Assembly: GCA_011525625.1 (NCBI GenBank) | Contig: WYAX01000029.1 | Coordinates: 62,001-126,000, forward strand | Source of the DNA: Nitrospira defluvii | GTDB lineage: Bacteria; Nitrospirota; Nitrospiria; Nitrospirales; Nitrospiraceae | DNA: 64,000 nt | Direction of reading: 5' to 3' | Shown here: positions 7,062 through 14,872 of the stretch, piece after piece | Layout of the letters: every line of letters starts with the position of its first letter | Numbering within the stretch: the first letter of the stretch is position 1 | Translations under genes and position numbers: made by a program | The notes under the pieces: model-generated | What the model was told of the DNA's origin: nothing | What the model saw: the letters and a program-made list of their open reading frames with translations, nothing else | Databases searched by the model: none

Positions 7062-7478
7062 ATGATAAAAGAGGAGATGTTGGCCAAGCTCGATCGCATT
7101 AAATCTCTTGCTGATGAAGTGATAGGCGAATTAAACGGAAAGCAGTCCGATCGGTCTAAGCCTCGTACAACTGGCGATAACAAGCACGTTCATGTGTCTT
7201 TTCATCCTAATACACTTGCTTTCATGAAACAGCATTCTCGAGGCTGCTCTGGACCGGAAAAGGTCACTCTCTTGTTGGCACGTTTGACTAAAGGAAACAT
7301 TGCCGAACAAGTCTCCTCCATAGAAATTGAAAAACAGTGGAACAAAATGAAGAGTGTCTTAGGAGGGAGATTTAATTCCGCGTATCTGAATAGAGCAAAA
7401 GCCAACGGGTGGATAGATAGCACTAAGCATGGAATCTACACGTTGACGAATGTATGGAATGAGGCTTTGAAAGCATAA
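7062..7478 (+). CDS. Cargo protein 2: small helical N-terminus plus winged-helix-like C-terminus
   Basis: A 138-residue protein from ATG 7062 (a TTG at 7056 is possible). The first 25 residues (EEMLAKLDRIKSLADEVI) are an amphipathic helix suited to oligomerisation, matching in style the N-terminus of cargo protein 4. After a charged linker, residues about 45-138 look like a winged helix ending YLNRAKANGWIDSTKHGIYTLT. No catalytic motif. The stop TAA is immediately followed by the ATG of the next gene, so the two are coupled. Unrecognised family. Confidence 0.65.
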   Translation: MIKEEMLAKLDRIKSLADEVIGELNGKQSDRSKPRTTGDNKHVHVSFHPNTLAFMKQHSRGCSGPEKVTLLLARLTKGNIAEQVSSIEIEKQWNKMKSVLGGRFNSAYLNRAKANGWIDSTKHGIYTLTNVWNEALKA

Positions 7479-8252
7479 ATGAGCCTTACTACTCTCAACC
7501 ACCTCCTAATCCCGTTTTTTGTCAAGAAGCACGTCGAGGCATCAACGCGCCATTTTGTGGGTATGGTCAAACATTTTGAGCTTCAGGAATGGGAAGACTG
7601 CATAGCAAAGGCTGGAAAATTTATTGAAGCCACTTTAAAGGCATTGTGGGTTCGCGCTGGAAAGACCGTGCCGGACGGAAGAGCTTTTAGCGCGGGCAGC
7701 CTGATTGATGGCTTGGGGCAGCTTTCCCAGGGATCTATTAGTGATTCCATTCGACTAACAATTCCGCGAGTAGGTCGTTTTGTTTATGAAGTCGCTAGTA
7801 ATCGTGGGGGAAGACACGATCCGAATGAAATTGACCCAAACGAAATGGATGCCAATGTCGTTACAATGAATTGTTCTTGGGTTCTAGCGGAGATGGTCAG
7901 GTGTGCTCAGCACGGGATTGTCGGTAGCGATGTGGCTAAGGTCATGGTGGACTCTCTGGTCAAGAAAAGGTATCCGCTCATTGAGGAAGTGGACGGTAGA
8001 ACATACTTCCACTTTCATGGAGCAAGCGCGGTCGATATTGCCCTGCTAGCGTTGGCACATGTATCGCCACGACGGATATCGTCTTCGGAGTTGTCTTTGC
8101 TGTTAAAAAGACATCGATTCTCAACCCAAAATGCCAGGGTCGCTGTTAGTCGAATTAGAAGATATGTGGATGAAGATGAAAATGGTGGAATGCGGCTATT
8201 AATACCAGGTCTTCGGAAAGCGGAGAATTTGAAGAATGGGCGGCAGACTTAA
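7479..8252 (+). CDS. Cargo protein 3: HEPN/Abi-C-like protein
   Basis: A 257-residue protein starting at the base after the previous stop. The N-terminal 140 residues are helical and end in a segment, YEVASNRGGRHDPNE...NCSWVLAEMVR, that resembles the C-terminal helices of Abi-C/HEPN-type abortive-infection proteins, where an R-N-x-G-x-x-H motif precedes a final helix. HEPN proteins are usually RNases; the exact R-x4-6-H spacing is not met here (R-G-G-R-H), so catalysis is uncertain. The remaining 110 residues look like another winged helix (SSSELSLLLKRHRFSTQNARVAVSRIRRYV). Predicted effector or sensor of the cargo module; inference. Confidence 0.55.
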   Translation: MSLTTLNHLLIPFFVKKHVEASTRHFVGMVKHFELQEWEDCIAKAGKFIEATLKALWVRAGKTVPDGRAFSAGSLIDGLGQLSQGSISDSIRLTIPRVGRFVYEVASNRGGRHDPNEIDPNEMDANVVTMNCSWVLAEMVRCAQHGIVGSDVAKVMVDSLVKKRYPLIEEVDGRTYFHFHGASAVDIALLALAHVSPRRISSSELSLLLKRHRFSTQNARVAVSRIRRYVDEDENGGMRLLIPGLRKAENLKNGRQT

Positions 8253-8261
8253 GGAGTTTAT

Positions 8262-8588
8262 ATGAGCGCAAATCCCTTGGAAGAAATCCTTGCGCGTTTA
8301 GACCGTCTTGAGAAGGTGGTTTTCCCCGCGTCGCCGAAGGTCAGGAGTGTTAAGAATCCATCGTCTGTAGCGGACAATGGCTTGCCCACCCATATACTAA
8401 AACTACGAGATCAGGGCTTTTTCCAAACACCCAAAACAATAAAAGAGGTTCACGGTAAGCTGGGATCTAGTTATCACTGCGAGGCAGATCGTGTAGCGAT
8501 GGCTTTATTGAGGCTCCAACGCAGAAAGGAGCTTCGAAAAGGTTCCAAGATCATAGGCAAAAGGAAGCAAGTCGCCTACATCTGGTAG
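8262..8588 (+). CDS. Cargo protein 4: paralogue of cargo protein 1 in its C-terminal domain
   Basis: A 108-residue protein. The N-terminal helix (NPLEEILARLDRLEKVVF) is a short coiled-coil, then a linker, then the domain shared with cargo protein 1 (HILKLRDQGFFQTPKTIKEV...RRKELRKG...KQVAYIW). It follows cargo protein 3 by 9 bases with AAGGAG-like sequence (taaggagttt) before the ATG. The combination of oligomerising helix, linker and winged-helix-like end is repeated in three proteins of this operon, suggesting a hetero-oligomer. No known family. Confidence 0.65.
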   Translation: MSANPLEEILARLDRLEKVVFPASPKVRSVKNPSSVADNGLPTHILKLRDQGFFQTPKTIKEVHGKLGSSYHCEADRVAMALLRLQRRKELRKGSKIIGKRKQVAYIW

Positions 8589-8660
8589 TCCACCCCTCGA
8601 TACCAACCCCGCGTTATATTCTCAGGCAGAAACTTTGGTCTTCCTCATATAAGTAGTTTC

Positions 8661-8688
8661 TTGGTCACGGTTTTGGTCACGGTTCCAG
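8661..8688. repeat. 28-bp end repeat, right copy
   Basis: Identical to 3016-3043. Read on the minus strand it encodes GTVTKTVTK followed four codons later by a stop (KLLI-TGA), as in the C-terminus of the integrase, but a stop codon lies just upstream in that frame. It may therefore be the relic of an earlier integrase gene end, or an arm-type binding site. Confidence 0.7.
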
Positions 8689-8804
8689 GTCAAATTTGGT
8701 CATAAATGGTCGCAACCAAGTTGGGGCGGCGATGGCCACTTTCTCTTTATATTTCATGGACTAGCGCGATAAATCGCAGTCAGTCGCAATTTGGGCCTTT
8801 CGAA

Positions 8805-8825
8805 TAAGTACATCGCCTGCGATGC
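8805..8825. repeat. attR-like direct repeat
   Basis: Perfect copy of 2949-2969. Codons continue in frame to TAG 8854-8856, giving the original end of the target protein. Confidence 0.85.
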
Positions 8826-8856
8826 GACGGTATTTGCGCAGAAGGCAAAAGGGTAG
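8806..8856 (+). pseudogene. Displaced original 3' end of the 64-residue target gene
   Basis: Seventeen codons including stop, reading KYIACDATVFAQKAKG, homologous to the last codons of the gene at 2806-3000. It has no start of its own and was cut off by the integration. Comparing the two ends shows two terminal residue changes brought in by the element. Confidence 0.8.
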
Positions 8857-8960
8857 GGGCGTGACGTTTTCCCAAAACGACGGCAATCTAAAGTTATAAC
8901 AATATGTCATAGTACGGCCCGCCGCCGACTCTGTAAATCGATGAACGGGCAGGGACCCAA

Positions 8961-10844
8961 ATGGACTCAGATCGCAACTCAGTCATAGAGCTCTTCAAAC
9001 CAGAGCGGCAATACTGTGTGCCATTCTATCAACGGGCATATGTTTGGAATCAGGAAGACCAATGGTCGCGCTTGTGGTCCGACATTCAGGAAAAGGCTGA
9101 GGCACGCCTTTCCGGCCTCACTGCCACGCCTCATTTCATGGGTGCCGTTGTTCTCGACCCCCAAGACCGCAAGAAACTCATCGGCGTTGAGAGGGTTCAC
9201 ATCATCGACGGCCAGCAACGCTTCACGACAATTCAATTTGCGCTCGCGGCGCTTTCAATTATGCTCCGCGCATGGGGGCACACCGATGTCCTCTCGGTCG
9301 TTGAGGCATGTCTGCGCAACTCCGATGAAAGGAATATGCGCAACAAGAAGTCTGAGGTTTTCAAAGTCTGGCCCACGTTCTACGACCGGAAGTCATACGC
9401 GCAGGCTATCCACGCAACGAAGCTCGACGATCTTCGGATCTCGTTTCCTGAACATTTTACACAGCAGAGAAGCCTCAAAAAGATTGGTGTGCGGCACCCG
9501 CCAGCGCTGGCCGCAATTTGGTATTTCGCAACACAAATGGACGCGTGGCTACCTAAGACGGGCAAGCCAGGCCAAGAATCCGACGAAGCCTTGGCCTCTG
9601 CCATCCTGGAGGACCTTGTCGTCGTCTCGATCACGCTGGATGCCGAAGATGACGCGCAAGTCATTTTCGAGACTCTCAATGGTCATGGCGTAGAGCTGAC
9701 GGCGAGGGACTTAATTCGCAACTATGTATTCCTTCGTGCCGAGGCGGAAGCAGTGGATGCGGAGAAGTTGTACCAAGAGCAATGGCGACGATATGAGAGC
9801 GATGGATGGAAACAGGATGAGCGGCGCGGTCGTCTCGTGCGGTCACGCGTTGAATGGTTTATCCAGACCGTTCTGCAGGCAGAGATGCGCGACGACATCG
9901 ACCAAGGGCGGATATATGCGGAATACCAACGCTATACACGCCAAACCAATCTGACCGCATCAGCGCAGTTGACGACCCTTGCCAACTATGCGGATGCATA
10001 TGAGGCCTTGCTCGATGGTGATGAGAGCAAGCCTATCGGACGCTTCGGCAGGCGCTACGCGCCGTGGGACGCGAGTACGACCTACGTGCTAGCTCTCGCA
10101 ATCGCAAAGAGCGGAGTCTCTGAACAAGAACAAGACGCCATGCTCGGCATGCTTGGTTCCTATCTTGTGCGCCGTGCTATCTGCGGCCTTACGAACAAAA
10201 ACTACAACAAGGTCTTTCTTCAACTGCTCAAAAACGTGAAAGGAAACCCGCTTGATCCTGAGAGTCTTCGTGACGCCGTCTCGGCATTCACTGGGGAGGC
10301 CACGCGCTTTCCCACAGACGATGAGTTTCGCGCAGCAATCCTCCGTGGTCCGATGTATCCGGGGCGTCTCGATGCGCCGAAGGTGCGGTCGATTCTTGTC
10401 GAGCTGGAGAATGAGCTACGGACCCAGCGTACGGAGGAACCTGTTGCTCCCGCGCTGGCAAACTTGGACATCGACCACCTGATGCCCCAGGAATGGCCTG
10501 CCTACTGGCCATTGATGGACGGAACGAGCGCGACTGCGCAGGAACTGGCTCAATCGCAGACTGCCCAGTGGGTTGATGAGAAGAAGTTGACGGACCGGCA
10601 GAACTCCTTGCTCGCACGCGAGGCTGCAATTCCAACGTTCGGTAATCTCACCTTGCTTCACTACGGGACTAACAGGGCTGCCAAGAATCGAGAGTTCGGA
10701 TTCAAGCGCGACCTGTTCTTGCAACATTCAAATCTACACCTGAACCGCGAAATACTGATTGCTGAAAAGTGGGACGAAGATAGCATCCTCAAGCGAGCGG
10801 AGGTGCTTAGTATTAATGCGCTCCGAATCTGGCCGGGGTTGTAG
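8961..10844 (+). CDS. GmrSD-type (DUF262-DUF1524) type IV restriction endonuclease
   Basis: A 627-residue single-chain enzyme of the GmrSD family, which cleaves modified (for example glucosylated hydroxymethylcytosine) phage DNA. The N-terminal DUF262 (GmrS) part has PFYQRAYVW near residue 23, IDGQQRFTT near 82 and FETLNGHGVELTARDLI, the ParB-like NTPase signatures. The C-terminal DUF1524 (GmrD) His-Me nuclease part has DIDHLMPQEW near residue 504 and the downstream FGNLTLLHYGTNRAAKNREFGFKR asparagine region. All key motifs look intact. A CAGGGA ribosome site precedes the ATG. It lies just outside the right repeat of the island, with no obvious partner gene. Confidence 0.9.
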   Translation: MDSDRNSVIELFKPERQYCVPFYQRAYVWNQEDQWSRLWSDIQEKAEARLSGLTATPHFMGAVVLDPQDRKKLIGVERVHIIDGQQRFTTIQFALAALSIMLRAWGHTDVLSVVEACLRNSDERNMRNKKSEVFKVWPTFYDRKSYAQAIHATKLDDLRISFPEHFTQQRSLKKIGVRHPPALAAIWYFATQMDAWLPKTGKPGQESDEALASAILEDLVVVSITLDAEDDAQVIFETLNGHGVELTARDLIRNYVFLRAEAEAVDAEKLYQEQWRRYESDGWKQDERRGRLVRSRVEWFIQTVLQAEMRDDIDQGRIYAEYQRYTRQTNLTASAQLTTLANYADAYEALLDGDESKPIGRFGRRYAPWDASTTYVLALAIAKSGVSEQEQDAMLGMLGSYLVRRAICGLTNKNYNKVFLQLLKNVKGNPLDPESLRDAVSAFTGEATRFPTDDEFRAAILRGPMYPGRLDAPKVRSILVELENELRTQRTEEPVAPALANLDIDHLMPQEWPAYWPLMDGTSATAQELAQSQTAQWVDEKKLTDRQNSLLAREAAIPTFGNLTLLHYGTNRAAKNREFGFKRDLFLQHSNLHLNREILIAEKWDEDSILKRAEVLSINALRIWPGL

Positions 10845-11040
10845 GGATCGCTTGGACTATCTACATTTTGGCGATGGCGCATCAGCGTTTTTTTGTGATT
10901 CTCGATAAGAAGGATGGTGGTTCGTTTTTCGTGATGCTCCGCTGTTCCTGTAAGCTTTACGTTCACGAAGGCACAGCTGGCAAAGAATCTCCAGCTCCTG
11001 CTGTTGCCGAGAAAAGTCTGGCAGCGTAGTGCCCGCTTGT

Positions 11041-12273
11041 CTACACCCGATCCCCGACCGGGTCCCATTCGTGGTCTCGCTCGACGGCGCTGGTCAGCCG
11101 TTCGAAAATATCCGGGATGGCGCCGGTGACCCGGCTCCAGTTCGAGATCATCGGGACCCCGAGCGGGTCTTCGAGAAACGCGTCCGTGGCGATCTTCATG
11201 CCCTTCAAAAACACTTCCACGGCCATTCGCTCTGCGTGCCGATCGAACTGCAGACTGTTGATGGCGGCATCGTTCTGATAGCGCGTGATGGCTTCCTGCG
11301 CCGACTGCAAATAGGTCGCGCGCAAGGTTTTGAGCACGCCCTCCGACAGCACCACGCCTTCGCTGGCCAGGTTTCGGAACAGCGACTTGGTGATGTCCAC
11401 ACACATTTTCTGCAGTCCCTGTTCGGCATTGTCCGCCGACAAACCTTGGTGCTTGTGTTCGTAGGCGTCGGCGATATCGGCTTGGCAAATTCGTCTGAGC
11501 GCGCAATTACGATAGATTTCGGAGAGGACGCCGACTTCCAACCCCCAGTCGCCGGGCACCCGGTTGATCCAGGCCAGATCGCGCACCATGGCAAATTCTC
11601 CCGCGAGCGGGTAGCGAAAGCTGTCGAGAAAGGTCAGCAACGGATGGACGCCGGCCACCTGCTGGAGGCTTCGAATCAGCGGGGTGAAATACAGGCGTGT
11701 CACGCGGCCGTGCAGGCGATTCGTCACCCGGCTGTAATAGCCCTTGCAGAATTCGTAACCGAGATTGGGGTTGACGATCGGATAGCAGAGTCGGGCGAGA
11801 TATTCGCGGTTATAGCTGAGAATGTCGCAGTCGTGCAGCGCGATGACGTTGCTCTGGCCACGAGCTAGTACGTAGCCGAAGGCCATCCAGCAGCCCCGGC
11901 CTTTGCCCTGCAATCCGGTGTCGAGTTCGGCATGGGCCAGCAGTTTGAGGATGTCCTGAATACCCGTCCCGTCGTTCCAAACGATCCGCACCCGTTGGGG
12001 CAGGACGGAGAAGAACTGTTTGGCCAGGCGAAACTCCAGGGCTGAGGCGCGATCCAATGAAATGACGATTTCGTTGACGTACCGGATGTCTTTGAGGACT
12101 TCGACGATGTGTTTGAGCGCGGGGTTCTCCAGCTCGGAATAGAGCGAGGGGAGGACCAGGGCGATCGGGTTCGTCGCCGCGTGCCGTTCCAGTTCCTTTT
12201 CGAGTTGGTCGAGATTAGGTGCGCCGATACGGTGCAAGACGGTGACAAGACCGTTCTGATGAAAATCGGACAT
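11041..12273 (-). CDS. Family-81-like glycosyltransferase (glucosyl-3-phosphoglycerate synthase-like)
   Basis: A 410-residue cytoplasmic GT-A glycosyltransferase. The metal-binding motif is HDCDI (in VIALHDCDILSYNREY), and the preceding GKGRGCWMAFGYVLA region is the sugar-nucleotide-binding part seen in glucosyl- or mannosyl-3-phosphoglycerate synthases. These make the precursor of the compatible solutes glucosylglycerate or mannosylglycerate from NDP-sugar and 3-phosphoglycerate. The start is ATG 12273 with GGAGGG upstream; the frame extends to 12315. No phosphatase partner is adjacent, so the substrate is not certain. Single gene with 130 bases to the next upstream gene on the same strand. 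Confidence 0.65.
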   Translation of the reverse strand: MSDFHQNGLVTVLHRIGAPNLDQLEKELERHAATNPIALVLPSLYSELENPALKHIVEVLKDIRYVNEIVISLDRASALEFRLAKQFFSVLPQRVRIVWNDGTGIQDILKLLAHAELDTGLQGKGRGCWMAFGYVLARGQSNVIALHDCDILSYNREYLARLCYPIVNPNLGYEFCKGYYSRVTNRLHGRVTRLYFTPLIRSLQQVAGVHPLLTFLDSFRYPLAGEFAMVRDLAWINRVPGDWGLEVGVLSEIYRNCALRRICQADIADAYEHKHQGLSADNAEQGLQKMCVDITKSLFRNLASEGVVLSEGVLKTLRATYLQSAQEAITRYQNDAAINSLQFDRHAERMAVEVFLKGMKIATDAFLEDPLGVPMISNWSRVTGAIPDIFERLTSAVERDHEWDPVGDRV

Positions 12274-12403
12274 GGTCCCTCCATTGCAGGGTTCGGGGCG
12301 GATACTGGTCAGCAAATACCCGGCACGGGTAGGGAGTGGTTCCGCCGTTCGCGGCGGGCACCGACCGTGCCGGGTGGGTGAATGTGCTGAGAGGAGATCG
12401 CTG

Positions 12404-13708
12404 TTACTGAGCCGGAGGCATCGCTTTGCTGGTGACGACCGACTTCACGATCTTGGCTCGCTTCACGGACTCCAGAAACCGGTCCGGCGGTTCAGGATGC
12501 GGCAGATTCACTTCGACGGAATACCAGCCGGACTTCATCGGGCCCTTTTTGATGCCGTTGATTTCCTGAACCAGCTCCTCGATGCTTTTTTCGGTGGTGC
12601 CGTCCTGGAATGCGACCCAGAACATAAAAGCCTGCCGATCCGCTTCGCGAATTGCGTCCGAGACCGGCACGGCGGTCGCGACCGGCGTGTCCTTCGGCGG
12701 ATCGTTCTTCGCCACGACCGTGGGTTTCGGGGCGGCGGCGTTGGCCTTGGCGACTTCCAACGATGTCAGCGCCAGCCTTGCATGTAGTTCGCGGTTGCGG
12801 CTTTCCAGCAGGGCCACCTGCTTGATCAGGGTTTCGTTCACCGACTTAATCGACTGCAGATCCTGCCGCACCATGTCACGATCGGCTTCGACCGCGCTGA
12901 CCGCCACGCGCATGCCGCTCTGGACTTCCTGGGCCACGTCGGTTTTGACGGTCTTGAGATCCTCCTGAACGGCCACCACCTGAGAGCTCAGCTTTTGCTG
13001 CGTACGCGCGACGGTGTCCACGAGCGTATTCAATTGCGCGATACGGTCCTGTTCCCCGCGGGATACGGCCATCGCTGCCGACTGGGCCTCGACCAGTTGC
13101 GCCAGCTGCCGATGCACCTGGTCGATCTGATCCTGCGTCGATTGCCGCGCCGCCATTTCTTCCTCTACTTGATGGGCGCGATCCTCGGAGCCCAGCCAAT
13201 TGGGGACCCGCTCAGCCAGCAGCGCCACGACACCCACGGCCAACACAATCTGAGCGAACGCGGTGGTCATGGTCCATACCGGAACCTTGGGGGCTGCGGT
13301 GGAGGGGGCGCCGGCCGGCAGTCCGATGGCGGAGGCCACCTGTGACCACCACCCCGGAGCGCCTTCGTAGCGCAACTGGAGCGAGCCGCCGTCGAAGTGG
13401 TTTTGCACGCTGAGGATCAGGCTGCCTTTGCCGACCGGCAGGCGCAGGTTTCGTTGGCCCGCTTCCGGAGCGACACAGCCACCCAACAGCACACCGGACT
13501 CGCTCCGGATTTCGAGGTGCTGAATGCTGCGATCCTTGGTCGTGCAGGCGAAGGCGGGGTTGGGCTCTGCACAGTTGATCGAGCCGACGCGCTCGTGGTT
13601 GACCAGCACCTGGAGAAATACAGGGCGTTCCTCAGCCGCGCGTCGCGGTTGATCATCCAGGGCGTCAAGCAGATGTGCGCGATAATCGTTGAGCTCTGGT
13701 GTGTCCAT
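12404..13708 (-). CDS. Single-TM coiled-coil protein following the sigma-like gene
   Basis: A 434-residue protein. Residues 1-130 form a soluble, beta-rich domain with several Cys, predicted to lie on the cytoplasmic side. A single membrane helix follows at about 147-167 (WTMTTAFAQIVLAVGVVALLA), then a long coiled coil (about 175-320) and a Pro/Ala/Thr linker with a final alpha/beta domain (about 345-434). This topology resembles transmembrane regulators such as anti-sigma factors. The upstream gene encodes a sigma-region-4-like protein and overlaps it by 44 bases, so an anti-sigma or signalling role is plausible but inferred. GGAGG precedes the ATG. Confidence 0.6.
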   Translation of the reverse strand: MDTPELNDYRAHLLDALDDQPRRAAEERPVFLQVLVNHERVGSINCAEPNPAFACTTKDRSIQHLEIRSESGVLLGGCVAPEAGQRNLRLPVGKGSLILSVQNHFDGGSLQLRYEGAPGWWSQVASAIGLPAGAPSTAAPKVPVWTMTTAFAQIVLAVGVVALLAERVPNWLGSEDRAHQVEEEMAARQSTQDQIDQVHRQLAQLVEAQSAAMAVSRGEQDRIAQLNTLVDTVARTQQKLSSQVVAVQEDLKTVKTDVAQEVQSGMRVAVSAVEADRDMVRQDLQSIKSVNETLIKQVALLESRNRELHARLALTSLEVAKANAAAPKPTVVAKNDPPKDTPVATAVPVSDAIREADRQAFMFWVAFQDGTTEKSIEELVQEINGIKKGPMKSGWYSVEVNLPHPEPPDRFLESVKRAKIVKSVVTSKAMPPAQ

Positions 13709-14627
13709 GTTGCCGTCCTCCCCGATCGCCGCCGAAGAGAGCCAGGACGCCTCCCTTTTTCAGCGGATGTATATGCAAATTGACCTGCGGCTTCGACCCG
13801 TTGCTCAGCTCGGCCTGCCGGTGATCGGCCACTTCCATGAAGCAGTCGCGGCAAAAGGCCAAGTGCCACACGCGGTAGTCGTGGCCGTAGTCATCGTGAA
13901 AGAGTTGTCCCCACTTCTGTTCCGACAGGCAGGGATAATGCTCCGGTTCACTTTTTCGATAATGCGATTGCAACACCGGCATCAGCCGGTCGACTTCGTT
14001 GTTCAGGTGGTCCGGTCTCGCGCGCAGTTCTTGTTCTAGTACCTCGATCTCGGACAGGCTCAACCCGGTTTCATTCATCGTGCGTTGCCAGCCCGACTGT
14101 CGCCAGCGTTCGAAGTTCTTGTAGACCCGCTGGCTTTCAGCCTGCCCAAAGCCCAGCAGCTTCACCACATGGGCCTGGCTGAATCCGTAGAAGTGGTAGA
14201 AGAGGGCGATCAATGCATCGCGGCTGACGACGGCGCGCGACGCCAAGCCATCGAGAAACCGTCCCACCGGGGTCAGCAGTTCCTTGTGGTAACACAAGGG
14301 GTCCGGTTGACTGAACGACTTCGCGATCAAGCTGTCCAGCAGGAAGAAGGGGCGGCAGGGGACTTCGGTGCGACCGAACACCACAAACCGTTCCACCAAC
14401 TCATAGCCCCAGCGGAGCGCCAATTTTTCGTGGGTGATGTCGTCGCCCCACTGGTTCGTTTCACGGAGGAAGCGCTTGGTTTGACTGGTCGCGCGGTCCA
14501 ACAATTCGGGGAGCGATTTCGTGACCAACTCGTCGAACTCGCGTTCCGTGGTCACAACATTGTTGAGGCGCGCGGAAAAAATCTGACCGTCTCGCATGGC
14601 CTTTCCATCCGGCATCTTGGACGTCAT
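13665..14627 (-). CDS. Sigma-region-4-like HTH protein with CxxC finger
   Basis: A 320-residue protein. A helix-turn-helix near residues 170-210 (LIALFYHFYGFSQAHVVKLLGFGQAESQRVYKNF) resembles sigma-70 region 4. The C-terminal part has an FCRDCF cysteine pair and several His residues that may bind zinc. The remainder is helical and not recognised. Three starts are possible (14627, 14615 and 14597, the last with GGAAAGG); 14627 is taken. It overlaps the downstream membrane coiled-coil gene by 44 bases, so both are coupled. Transcription regulation, perhaps as a divergent sigma factor, is an inference. Confidence 0.6.
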   Translation of the reverse strand: MTSKMPDGKAMRDGQIFSARLNNVVTTEREFDELVTKSLPELLDRATSQTKRFLRETNQWGDDITHEKLALRWGYELVERFVVFGRTEVPCRPFFLLDSLIAKSFSQPDPLCYHKELLTPVGRFLDGLASRAVVSRDALIALFYHFYGFSQAHVVKLLGFGQAESQRVYKNFERWRQSGWQRTMNETGLSLSEIEVLEQELRARPDHLNNEVDRLMPVLQSHYRKSEPEHYPCLSEQKWGQLFHDDYGHDYRVWHLAFCRDCFMEVADHRQAELSNGSKPQVNLHIHPLKKGGVLALFGGDRGGRQHGHTRAQRLSRTSA

Positions 14628-14872
14628 AGTGGCGAATTCCCCGACGAATGACAATTCGACAAGTCCGCCCCTAGAAGACCATATTTGTCCATGAGGGGTC
14701 AATGGGGGAAAAGGCCTCAACCCCGCACCGTATCAGGGTGAAACAGGCCTGGCGATTCGAGATCCGTGAAGCGTGAAGCGTCCCTTGTCATGATCCGCGC
14801 CCGGGCCGTCACGAGAGACGAACGACGTGTCACGGACGACGGGCGATGAGGGTGTGCGGTTTCCGCATCCTG

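Larger units (their letters stand above)
2949..8825. mobile_element. Integrated element (about 5.9 kb) inserted in the 3' end of a small CDS
   Basis: Flanked by a perfect 21-bp direct repeat (2949-2969 and 8805-8825) that lies in coding sequence and extends into partial identity. The integrase gene sits at the left end facing the left repeat, as expected for a tyrosine-recombinase island. The left half is GC-rich like the host and carries integrase, CGNR zinc-finger protein, HTH excisionase-like protein, a possible Rep-like protein and a Cys-rich protein. The right half (6540-8590) is visibly AT-richer and carries four cargo genes. No structural, packaging or conjugation genes are present, so it is a small genomic island or satellite-like element that would need help to move. 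Confidence 0.85.
8589..8960. other. Right end of the element and junction to host DNA
   Basis: No intact gene. It holds the right copy of the 28-bp repeat (8661-8688), the right direct repeat (8805-8825) with the displaced 3' end of the target gene (8806-8856), and about 100 bases up to the GmrSD-type gene. Confidence 0.7.

Noticed and set aside
8857-11040. GmrSD-type gene as part of the same integrated element
   Set aside because: It lies outside the right direct repeat and no third repeat copy was found up to 11041.
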